A stretch of DNA of 64,000 nt. It comes from Xanthomonas vasicola. Lineage in GTDB: Bacteria > Pseudomonadota > Gammaproteobacteria > Xanthomonadales > Xanthomonadaceae. The notes under the pieces are model-generated. The model saw only the letters and a list, made by a program, of their open reading frames with translations. It did no database searches and had not been told where the DNA came from. The stretch's first letter is position 1; each line of letters starts with the position of its first letter. Shown one piece after another: positions 57,117-64,000 of this stretch. The position numbers and the translations under genes are program-made. Location: NCBI RefSeq assembly GCF_000772705.2, contig NZ_JSBW02000036.1:1-64000 (forward strand), written 5' to 3'.

Positions 57117-58979
57117 TCATTTCTCGACAGTAAGCGGCTGTTCCCACCAATCTTCCACGCTGCCGTCGTGGCCGTGCAGGCGCAACCCTAGCCAGTGCAT
57201 GCCGGGCGGCAATGCGTGGGTGTCGAGTGTGGCGGTGAAACCGACATTCGGGTGCTGTGGGTCGGTGGAGATTTTCCAGTACGGGCGCACATCGAGCGGG
57301 TTGCCGTAGGTCGCTTGCGCGACCGGGCGACCATCGAGCAGCAGCTCGACATTCGATAGCCCAATGCCGTCCTTGAAGGCCCAGCCACGCACCTCAAACT
57401 TGCCGGACACGGTGACGTTTGGCAGCGGTGTGTCGATCCACGCCATCGCCGGGGCCACGCTTGGCCCGGGCTGGCGTTGTGCAGGCAGTGCGAACAGCAG
57501 GAAGCGCTGATACCCGTGATCGGTGGAGACCACGGTCGGCGGCGGCAGCGGGCCGACCATGTCGCAGATGGCGTGGTAGCGCTTGAGCAGATCGCGATAA
57601 CGCAGATCGCTGGGCGAGAGCACCAGTAGCCGCGGCCCGGTGCGCGTGCCGTCGCTGAGCAACCCCCACTGCTGCAACTGCGCGCTACGCCCATGCTTGT
57701 CGTTCAACTCGGCAGGCAGGACCTCGATATTGGCGTCGTGCAATTGGAAGCCGAGTTCCGCGCCGACTTTGAAATTTTCTGCCAGCACGCGCGTGCCCGG
57801 CGGCATCTGTGCAAGCCGGGATTTGACCGCACGCGCCAAATCGTTCCAGCCGGCGAAGTTGCGCGGGTAGTATTTTTTGCCTGCGGCATGCGCGCGAATC
57901 GACGGCACCGACACCGCCAGGTAGTAGCCATAGGCGCCGAGCATGCCGAGCAGTGCGATCAACCACGCCGCGCGACGCAGCGGATGCGGCCAGCGCATCA
58001 GGATCACCGGCACCGCCACCAGCAGCGCCAGATAGCCGGGCAGCGGCCAGTGGAAGCTGATCCGCTCGGCATCGCTGAAGAAGCCGAGCACGAAAATTGC
58101 CACGGTCGAAATGCCGCCCAGCAAACCGAAGTAGCGCCACTGCGCACGTGAGCCGCCGCCGCTGCGGGTGCCGGCCAGGCCGACCTTGACCATCGCCCAC
58201 GCCAGCAGCGGCGTCACCGCCACGGTCTGGATCAGCAGGAACCAAAGCCCGCCGATCTGGAACCGCCATGGATGGCGGTCGACCAATTGAAAGCGCAACC
58301 CGGCATCGTCGTGGTCGGTATTCCAGAACAGCAGCGGCAACCAGCTCACCGCGCCTACGGTCAACGCCATCCAGATGCGCGGATCGCGCATCACCGCACG
58401 CCCTTGCGGGATGCACAGCAATGCAATACAGCCCACCCCGATCACCCCGACAAAGCGGTAGTGACTGAGCGCACCGATGACCAAGCCGATGGCGAGCTCC
58501 AGCGCGCTGGTGGCATCGACCTCGCGCAGCAAGCGCGCGCCGGCATCCATGCACAGCACCGCCGCCAACGCCATCGGCACATCCGGCACGGCCAGAATGC
58601 CCAGCGTGGCCGATAGCGGCATCAACAAGGTCAGGCTGCCGGCCTGCCAGCCCAGCGTTGAGCCGAACCAGCGCGTGGCGATATGCGCGATCAGCCAGGG
58701 AATCAGCGCAGAAATCACCAGAAACGGCAGTCGCAGGGCCAGCAGGTGATGCCCGCCCAACTCCACGCCCAACCGCGCCAACCAGGCGGTTATGCCTGGC
58801 AGATCCGAATAGGCCGCGGCCAGATGCTGGCCTTCCTGCCAGTAAAACGCCTCATCCACGAACAGCGGCAAGCGTGCCGCGATCAATAGCTTGACGGCCG
58901 TCGCCAGTGTCCACAGGATCACGAAGGTGCGATGTGCGCGTTGGTCCCCTTGCATTGCCCTGTGCACTCTTCTTTTCAC
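57117..58979 (-). CDS. GT39/ArnT-like membrane glycosyltransferase
   Basis: 620 residues from GTG 58979, or 612 from ATG 58955; the 5' end slightly overlaps the open frame of the divergent moxR but not its likely start. First membrane segment followed by LPLFVDEAFYWQEGQHLA, the acidic motif of the PMT_2 family (polyprenyl-phosphate-sugar dependent transferases), then DLPGITAWLARLG and about ten membrane helices to about residue 370. The C-terminal 230 residues are soluble and end in a beta-sandwich-like module (SGKFEVRGWAFKDGIGLSNV, then LLLDGRPVAQATYGNP), an extra domain not found in ArnT. The substrate is unknown; it likely modifies an envelope glycan or lipid. Confidence 0.85.
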   Translation of the reverse strand: MKRRVHRAMQGDQRAHRTFVILWTLATAVKLLIAARLPLFVDEAFYWQEGQHLAAAYSDLPGITAWLARLGVELGGHHLLALRLPFLVISALIPWLIAHIATRWFGSTLGWQAGSLTLLMPLSATLGILAVPDVPMALAAVLCMDAGARLLREVDATSALELAIGLVIGALSHYRFVGVIGVGCIALLCIPQGRAVMRDPRIWMALTVGAVSWLPLLFWNTDHDDAGLRFQLVDRHPWRFQIGGLWFLLIQTVAVTPLLAWAMVKVGLAGTRSGGGSRAQWRYFGLLGGISTVAIFVLGFFSDAERISFHWPLPGYLALLVAVPVILMRWPHPLRRAAWLIALLGMLGAYGYYLAVSVPSIRAHAAGKKYYPRNFAGWNDLARAVKSRLAQMPPGTRVLAENFKVGAELGFQLHDANIEVLPAELNDKHGRSAQLQQWGLLSDGTRTGPRLLVLSPSDLRYRDLLKRYHAICDMVGPLPPPTVVSTDHGYQRFLLFALPAQRQPGPSVAPAMAWIDTPLPNVTVSGKFEVRGWAFKDGIGLSNVELLLDGRPVAQATYGNPLDVRPYWKISTDPQHPNVGFTATLDTHALPPGMHWLGLRLHGHDGSVEDWWEQPLTVEK

Positions 58980-58992
58980 CTACGGAATTGTG

Positions 58993-59946
58993 ATGTCGAC
59001 ACCGCTGCGTTCCACGGAAATGCTAACCGATGCGCTGCGCCAATCGCTGCGGCGCGCACAAGACCAGGTCAATTCGCTGCTGCTGGGCAAGGCGCAAGAA
59101 GTGCGGCTGGCATTTGTGGCGCTGCTGTCCGGTGGACATTTATTGATCGAGGACCTGCCTGGCCTGGGCAAGACCACCCTCGCCCATGCGATGGCCTCCA
59201 GCCTGGGGCTGGGCTTTCAGCGCGTGCAGTTCACCTCCGACCTGCTGCCGGCCGATGTGTTGGGGGTCTCGGTCTACGACGCTGCCTCGCGGCAATTCCA
59301 GTTTCATCCCGGCCCGGTGTTCACCAACGTGCTGCTGGCCGACGAAATCAATCGCGCCCCGCCGCGCACACAGAGCTCGCTGCTGGAGGCGATGGCCGAG
59401 CAGCAAGTGACCCTGGATGGCGTGACGCATGCGTTGCCGGAACCGTTCTTCGTGATCGCCACGCAGAACCCGGTCGATCTGTCCGGCACCTTTCCCTTAC
59501 CTGATTCGCAGCTGGACCGCTTCCTGTTGCGGCTAAGCCTGGGCTACCCCAGCGCCGACGCCGAACGTGCACTGCTCTCCGGGGTGGATCGGCGCGAGCT
59601 GATCGCCCAGGCCGCCCCGCAACTCAGCGACGCCGAGGTGGTCACGCTGCGCGCGGTGGTCAACCAGATCCACACCAGCGATGCGCTGATCGGCTACGTG
59701 CAGGCCTTGCTGCTACGTAGCCGCCAGCACGCCGGGGTGCGCGTGGGCTTGTCGCCGCGCGCAGGCATCGCACTGCTGCGTGCGGCCAAGGCCTACGCGC
59801 TGCTGCTCGGGCGCGAGCATGTGCTGCCCGAAGACGTGCAGGCGCTGTTCGTGGCGGTGGCCGGGCACCGCCTGGTGCCGGAAGCCGAATCTTCGTCCGG
59901 GCCGGCGCTGGCCAAGGCGCTGCTGCACAGCGTGCCGGTGGACTGA
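58993..59946 (+). CDS. MoxR-family AAA+ ATPase
   Basis: 317 residues from ATG 58993 (MSTPLRSTEMLTDALRQ); earlier in-frame starts overlap the divergent gene. Walker A in EDLPGLGKTTLAHA, Walker B in VLLADEINRAPPRTQSSLLEAM, sensor region IATQNPVDLSGTFPLPDSQLDRF. MoxR proteins act as chaperones for metal or protein-complex maturation, typically encoded with a DUF58 protein and a transglutaminase as here. First gene of a four-gene operon. Confidence 0.94.
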   Translation: MSTPLRSTEMLTDALRQSLRRAQDQVNSLLLGKAQEVRLAFVALLSGGHLLIEDLPGLGKTTLAHAMASSLGLGFQRVQFTSDLLPADVLGVSVYDAASRQFQFHPGPVFTNVLLADEINRAPPRTQSSLLEAMAEQQVTLDGVTHALPEPFFVIATQNPVDLSGTFPLPDSQLDRFLLRLSLGYPSADAERALLSGVDRRELIAQAAPQLSDAEVVTLRAVVNQIHTSDALIGYVQALLLRSRQHAGVRVGLSPRAGIALLRAAKAYALLLGREHVLPEDVQALFVAVAGHRLVPEAESSSGPALAKALLHSVPVD

Positions 59947-59951
59947 CCCAC

Positions 59952-60908
59952 GTGCGTGCGCGCCTGCGCGGCATTGGCCGCCGACTCAGCCTTTTGGCAC
60001 GTCCGCGGGGCCCCGAGGCCGTGCCGATCGTGCTGGATCGGCGGCGCATCTATGTGCTGCCGACCCGCTTCGGGCTGTTCGTCACCGCGTTGCTGCTGGC
60101 GATGCTGCTGGGCGCACTGAACTACAACAACAACCCAGCACTGCTGCTCGCGCTGCTGCTGGCCACGGCCGGGATCGCCAGCACCATCATGGCGCACCTG
60201 CAGTTGTCGGCGCTGCGCATCGAAGCGGTGTCGGCCGAACCGGTGGTCGCCGGCGAACCGCTGCGTATGCGGGTCTCATTGGCGCGTCGCGACACCCGCA
60301 CGCGGCGCGGCCTGCGACTGGATCATCTGGATAGCAGCGGCTTCTGTTCGCTGATCGCGCACGACATGGTCGAGGTCGACCTGCTGGTGCCCACCGAGCG
60401 CCGCGGCTGGCAGGACATCGAGCGCATTCGTCTCTCTAGCACTCAGCCGCTGGGCCTGGTGCGCGCCTGGTCGTGGGTGTGGCCGGAGACGCCATTGCTG
60501 GCGTATCCCAAGCCCGAAGAACAAGGGCCTGTACTGCCCGATGGTGCAGGTTCGCCCAACCAGACCCGCTTGCACGCACAAGGCGAGGAATTGCATCAGC
60601 TGCGCCCGTATCGCGCCGGCGATGCGCCACGCACGATTTCCTGGAAACATTCGGCGCGGCGCGACACGCTGCTGGTGCGCGAATACGAACAGCCGCTGGG
60701 AATCGAAGTCACGCTGGACTGGCGCGCGCTCAACGCGCTGCCGTACGAACGCCGCATCGCGCGGCTGGCGCGTTGGGTCAACCTGGCCGAACGCGACGGG
60801 CGCCGCTATCGCCTGCTGTTGCCGGGACAGCCGCCGCTAGGTCCCGCGCAAGGGCCTTCACACCATCACCTGTGTTTGCGCGCCCTGGCACTGCTTCCGC
60901 ATGACTGA
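59952..60908 (+). CDS. DUF58 protein
   Basis: 318 residues starting at GTG 59952, five bases after moxR. Two membrane helices near the N-terminus (FGLFVTALLLAMLLGALNYNN) lead into the DUF58 region with the hallmark LRPYRAGDAPRTISWKHSAR-R and LLVREYEQP. Partner of the MoxR ATPase; a von Willebrand-like fold has been proposed for related proteins. Its stop codon overlaps the next start by eight bases. Confidence 0.93.
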   Translation: MRARLRGIGRRLSLLARPRGPEAVPIVLDRRRIYVLPTRFGLFVTALLLAMLLGALNYNNNPALLLALLLATAGIASTIMAHLQLSALRIEAVSAEPVVAGEPLRMRVSLARRDTRTRRGLRLDHLDSSGFCSLIAHDMVEVDLLVPTERRGWQDIERIRLSSTQPLGLVRAWSWVWPETPLLAYPKPEEQGPVLPDGAGSPNQTRLHAQGEELHQLRPYRAGDAPRTISWKHSARRDTLLVREYEQPLGIEVTLDWRALNALPYERRIARLARWVNLAERDGRRYRLLLPGQPPLGPAQGPSHHHLCLRALALLPHD

Positions 60909-62853
60909 GCTCTTCCTCCCGATCAGCCAGGCCAGCCGCGCCTGGGTACTCGCCACCAGCTGGCTGGCATTGGCACCGCTGTTGTTGCAGCTGCCCGGCT
61001 TGCTTGCCACCACCGTGGCCGTGGCCGCGGTGCTGGTCGGCGTGCTGAGCTGGCGCGGGACCTTGATGGCGCCGGTGCGGTTGTTGCTGGTGATCGCGAT
61101 GCTGGCGGCGGTGTACTGGCAGATCGGCATGCGCTTCGGCCGCGACACTGGCTGTGCGGTGCTGGCATCGATGCTGGCAATCAAGGCATCCGAACTGCGC
61201 ACCCTGCGCGATGCCCGCAGCCTGCTCGGCTTTGCGTTATTCGCTCCGTTTGCGGCGTTTCTGCTCGACCAGGGGCCGGCGACCATGGGCCTGGCGCTGC
61301 TGGCGGTGGTCAGCGCCTTGCTGAGCATGCAGCGGCTGGCCGACGAAGAGCATCGCACCACCACGCCAAGCCTTCGACTGCAATTGCGTGGCATCGGCAA
61401 GCTGGTTGCCATCGGCGTACCGCTGGCCCTGGCCACCTTCTGGCTGTTGCCGCGCCTGAGTTCGCCACTGTGGGGCGTGCCCGAACGCGCGCTGTCGCGG
61501 CCCGGACTGTCGGACAACATGTCGCCTGGCGAATGGATCGACCTGATGGCCGACGACAGCCCGGCCTTGCGCGTGCAATTCACCGGCAAGGCGCCACCGC
61601 CGAAACAGCGCTACTGGCGCGGACCGGTGATGTGGGACTTCGACGGTCGCACCTGGCAGCGCGCACGCTGGACCGGCCGCGCCCAACCCGCCTCGATGAC
61701 CGCAGGCCCGCAGACCTATCGTTATCGCCTGGATTACGAGCCCACCGATCGCCGCCAGCTGGTGTCGCTGGATCTGCCCACCCAGGCGGTAGCCAACGCC
61801 GAGTTATCGCCCGACTACGAACTGGTCGCGCAACGGCCGTTGAGCGCACTGACCCGCTGGGACCTGCAATCCGCACCGCCTGCGCGCTTTGATACCGACC
61901 TACCCGAGCAATTGCGCAAGCGCGCGCTTGCACTGCCGCCCGGCTTCAATCCGCGCACTGTCGCGCTGGCACGGCAATGGCGTAGCGAGGGCGGCAACAA
62001 CGACGATGCGGTGGTGCAGCGCGCGCTGCAATGGATCACCCGCGAATTCGCCTACACACTTGAAACGCCGCTGCTCGGCCGCAACAGCGTGGATGAATTC
62101 CTGTTCCAGCAAAAGGCCGGTTTCTGCGAACACTTCAGTTCCTCGTTCGTGGTGCTGATGCGCGCGGCCGGCATCCCGTCGCGTGTGGTCACCGGCTATG
62201 CCGGCGGCACCTACAACCGGCTGGGCAATTACTGGGTGGTGCGGCGCATGGACGCGCATGCCTGGACCGAAGTCTGGCTGGCCGGACGTGGCTGGGTGCG
62301 CGTGGATCCCACCGCCGCGGTGGCACCGGAACGCATTTACGACACACTCGAAGATCGCCTGCAAACCGGCGGCGGCAACAACTTCGCCGACCTCGGCGCA
62401 TGGGCCAGCATTGGCCAGGTCAGCGACTGGCTGCGGCGTGGCTGGAACGAGCTGGTGCTGTCTTTCGATGCAGACCGCCAGCAGCGGCTGCTGCAACCGT
62501 TCGGCATCGATCGCCTGGACACCTCGCAACTGGCCGCCATCTTCGGCGTGTTCGCGGTAAGCGCGCTGGCGTGGATGGGCTGGCTGCTGGCACGCAGCGA
62601 ACGTGAGCGCGACCCGTTGCTGCGCGCCTGGCACCGGCTGAGCCGCCGCTACCGCAAGCTCGGCCTTGCCCGTGAGCCGCACGAACCGGCCGGCGTCTGG
62701 GCGCAACGTGTCGCCCGCTCACACCCGAATACGGCATTGTTGGCACTCAGCCAACGTTTCGCTGCCGCGCGATACGCTGGCGCGGATTCGGACAGCGCCA
62801 CTCTCTTGAAAGACTTGCTGCAGCATCGCCCGCGAACCGGAGCTTCCTCATGA
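60901..62853 (+). CDS. tgpA: TgpA-type membrane transglutaminase
   Basis: 650 residues. Six membrane segments fill residues 1-190 (DUF3488), then a periplasmic transglutaminase domain with catalytic Cys in AGFCEHFSSSFVVLMRAAGIP, His in MDAHAWTEVW and Asp in WVRVDPTAA, one further membrane segment near residue 560 (LAAIFGVFAVSALAWMGWLL) and a cytoplasmic tail (DUF4129-like). It is the relative of P. aeruginosa TgpA, an essential envelope protein of the same operon type. It overlaps slp by ATGA. Confidence 0.93.
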   Translation: MTELFLPISQASRAWVLATSWLALAPLLLQLPGLLATTVAVAAVLVGVLSWRGTLMAPVRLLLVIAMLAAVYWQIGMRFGRDTGCAVLASMLAIKASELRTLRDARSLLGFALFAPFAAFLLDQGPATMGLALLAVVSALLSMQRLADEEHRTTTPSLRLQLRGIGKLVAIGVPLALATFWLLPRLSSPLWGVPERALSRPGLSDNMSPGEWIDLMADDSPALRVQFTGKAPPPKQRYWRGPVMWDFDGRTWQRARWTGRAQPASMTAGPQTYRYRLDYEPTDRRQLVSLDLPTQAVANAELSPDYELVAQRPLSALTRWDLQSAPPARFDTDLPEQLRKRALALPPGFNPRTVALARQWRSEGGNNDDAVVQRALQWITREFAYTLETPLLGRNSVDEFLFQQKAGFCEHFSSSFVVLMRAAGIPSRVVTGYAGGTYNRLGNYWVVRRMDAHAWTEVWLAGRGWVRVDPTAAVAPERIYDTLEDRLQTGGGNNFADLGAWASIGQVSDWLRRGWNELVLSFDADRQQRLLQPFGIDRLDTSQLAAIFGVFAVSALAWMGWLLARSERERDPLLRAWHRLSRRYRKLGLAREPHEPAGVWAQRVARSHPNTALLALSQRFAAARYAGADSDSATLLKDLLQHRPRTGASS

Positions 62854-63383
62854 GTACCCGTTTTCTTGTTCCTCTTATCGCTGTGCTCGGGCTCGCAGCC
62901 TGCGCCACCACGCCCAAGCCGCTGCAGGGCCAGTTCCCTACGGTCAGTCCGAGTGATTCCACCGCCAGCGCCCAGGTCGGCACGTCCGTGCGCTGGGGTG
63001 GCAAGATCATCAAGACCACGCCTGCCCAGGGTCAGACATGCTTCGAACTGATCTCGCGCCCGCTCAATGCCAGCGGTCGCCCGGACCGTAATGCCGTGGA
63101 TGCCAGCGACGGCCGCTTCCTGGCCTGCCGTTCCGGCTTCTACGATCCGGCGGTGTTCGAGCCTGGTCGCGAAGTGACCTTCATCGGCAAGATCGAAGGC
63201 TACGAAACCACCAAGATCGGCGAATACGACTACAAACTGCCCAAGGTCAATGCAGACGTGGTCTACCTGTGGCCAGTCGTGCGCGACGTGGACGTGGTGC
63301 CGGCTTACCCGTACGGCCCGTGGGGCGACCCGTGGGGTCCGCGCTGGGGCGGCGGTTGGGGCTGGGGCCGCGGCTGGTGGTAA
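62850..63383 (+). CDS. slp: Slp-family outer-membrane lipoprotein
   Basis: 177 residues with a lipoprotein signal (LIAVLGLAACATTPKP). The Slp pattern is evident: VRWGGKIIKTTPAQGQTCFEL, SDGRFLACRSGFYDP and REVTFIGKIEGYETTKIGEYDYKLPKVNADVVYLWP. After it comes a low-complexity tail rich in Pro, Gly and Trp (YPYGPWGDPWG, then RWGGGWGWGRGWW). Last gene of the moxR operon, followed by a strong terminator. In E. coli Slp is a starvation-induced outer-membrane lipoprotein. Confidence 0.9.
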   Translation: MSTRFLVPLIAVLGLAACATTPKPLQGQFPTVSPSDSTASAQVGTSVRWGGKIIKTTPAQGQTCFELISRPLNASGRPDRNAVDASDGRFLACRSGFYDPAVFEPGREVTFIGKIEGYETTKIGEYDYKLPKVNADVVYLWPVVRDVDVVPAYPYGPWGDPWGPRWGGGWGWGRGWW

Positions 63384-63409
63384 TGCACCGCTGACCTAAG
63401 TGTGGCTCG

Positions 63410-63442
63410 CAAAAACGCCGCTCGCAGGGAGCGGCGTTTTTG
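63410..63442. terminator. Terminator of the moxR-DUF58-tgpA-slp operon
   Basis: The hairpin AAAAACGCCGCTC-GCAG-GGAGCGGCGTTTTT has runs on both sides and could also stop the convergent HIT gene. Confidence 0.93.
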
Positions 63443-63502
63443 TATGCGCGTGACGATCGTTGCGCTACGCGGCCTGCGCGCAACCGGTGATCGAACGACG
63501 CA

Positions 63503-63853
63503 TCACGGCGTGCCGAAGCGGCCCAGTGGTGCACCGGCCAACAAATGCAGATGGATATGGAACACCGTCTGGCCGGCATGCTCGCGGCAATTCATCACGA
63601 TGCGGTAGCCGTCCTGCGCCAACCCCTGCGCGCGCGCGTATGCCGCCGCCGCGATGGCCAACTTACCGACCAGCAGCGCCTTCTCCGGCGGCACATCGTC
63701 CAGGGTCGCAATAGCGTGCTGTTTGGGAATGAAGAGCACATGCACCGGCGCCTGCGGTGCGATGTCTTCGAAGCCCAGCACCTCATCGTCTTCATACACG
63801 ATGGTGGCCGGAATTTCGCGACGAATGATTTTGCCGAAGATGGTGTCAGTCAT
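63503..63853 (-). CDS. hinT: HIT-family nucleoside phosphoramidase (HinT type)
   Basis: A 116-residue histidine-triad hydrolase cleaving adenosine 5'-phosphoramidates. It starts MTDTIFGKIIRREIPATIVY and ends with the catalytic H-x-H-x-H in VFHIHLHLLAGAPLG. ADDEV-type strand EDDEVLGFEDIAPQAPVHVL and KQHAIATLDDV are typical. Convergent with slp. Confidence 0.95.
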   Translation of the reverse strand: MTDTIFGKIIRREIPATIVYEDDEVLGFEDIAPQAPVHVLFIPKQHAIATLDDVPPEKALLVGKLAIAAAAYARAQGLAQDGYRIVMNCREHAGQTVFHIHLHLLAGAPLGRFGTP

Positions 63854-63858
63854 GGGAT

Positions 63859-63953
63859 GGGAATAGGGAATCGGGATTAGGGAATCGCAAGAGCTTACCG
63901 CGCGTGCTTTTGACTTTGCTTCTCCGATTCCCTATTCACCATTCCCGATTCCC
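63859..63953. repeat. Inverted GGGAATCGGGA-type repeats at the window end
   Basis: GGGAATAGGGAATCGGGATTAG-like sequence at 63859-63887 is mirrored by CGATTCCCTATTCACC and CCCGATTCCC at 63925-63953. It resembles the tandem AATCGGG units at 37511-37543. Confidence 0.7.
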
Positions 63954-63958
63954 AGCCC

Positions 63959-64000
63959 TCAAAGCACTTCACTGCGGGTGCCGAAGGCGTGTGACAGGGT
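63959..64000 (-). CDS. 3' end of a minus-strand gene (cut by window end)
   Basis: The last 13 codons (TLSHAFGTRSEVL) and a TGA at 63961-63959 form an open frame to the window end. Spacing to the HIT gene is compatible with a real gene end, but the fragment is too short to identify. Confidence 0.4.
   Translation of the reverse strand, partial: TLSHAFGTRSEVL

Overview
The window (about 64% G+C by eye) reads as chromosome from a Xanthomonas-type gammaproteobacterium. Pointers to that group are: a protein with the Xanthomonadaceae-specific C-terminal signal for the X-type IV secretion system (XVIPCD); two large TonB-dependent receptors; a stand-alone PilZ downstream of holB; an AcnD/PrpF-type methylcitrate cluster; and abundant short palindromic intergenic repeats.

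Layout. 1-1.4 kb: wreckage of a restriction-modification locus (3' end of an IS5-type transposase, a 3' hsdS fragment, a broken DUF262 gene and a 3' scrap of a short-chain dehydrogenase). 1.6-3.9 kb: a putative X-T4SS immunity/effector pair. 4.1-11.1 kb: aminopeptidase N, purA, hflC, hflK. 11.1-13 kb: a PilH-like receiver protein set among dispersed repeats, including a roughly 165-bp tandem array. 13-16 kb: stress genes cbpA and hsp20, divergent from a peroxiredoxin and a ferritin-like protein. 16.4-32.5 kb, all on minus: pbpC, a periplasmic glycerophosphodiesterase with a TonB receptor, a giant alpha-2-macroglobulin lipoprotein (yfhM), then a nucleoside hydrolase with a second TonB receptor. 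33-42.1 kb: the methylcitrate cycle (prpF, 2H phosphoesterase, acnD, prpC, DUF1003 gene, prpB) facing its sigma-54 activator prpR, with a near-consensus -24/-12 promoter and a perfect inverted repeat between them. 42.4-43.7 kb: small lipoprotein, a yefM-yoeB toxin-antitoxin locus with a damaged antitoxin, and tRNA-Val(CAC). 43.9-54.3 kb, minus: the fatty-acid/housekeeping block yceD-rpmF-fabH-[MEKHLA gene]-fabD-fabG-acpP-fabF-pabB-mltG-holB-pilZ. 54.4-63.9 kb: maf, two large multi-spanning membrane proteins (one in a visibly lower-G+C stretch), a tightly overlapping moxR-DUF58-tgpA-slp operon and a HIT-family protein. The window ends in the last codons of another minus-strand gene.

Themes. 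Outer-membrane import genes are twice paired with a periplasmic hydrolase that would process a phosphodiester or nucleoside. PbpC and YfhM, adjacent in E. coli, are here separated by one of these import pairs. The prp cluster has a complete regulatory circuit visible in the sequence and carries two genes with no known place in the methylcitrate cycle. The most promising items for something new are the effector/immunity pair, whose roughly 300-residue N-terminal toxin region I do not recognise, and the yefM antitoxin, whose N-terminal half is recoded by two compensating indels while its toxin-binding tail, its operator and the toxin all look intact. All assignments are by reading the sequence; no database search was run.
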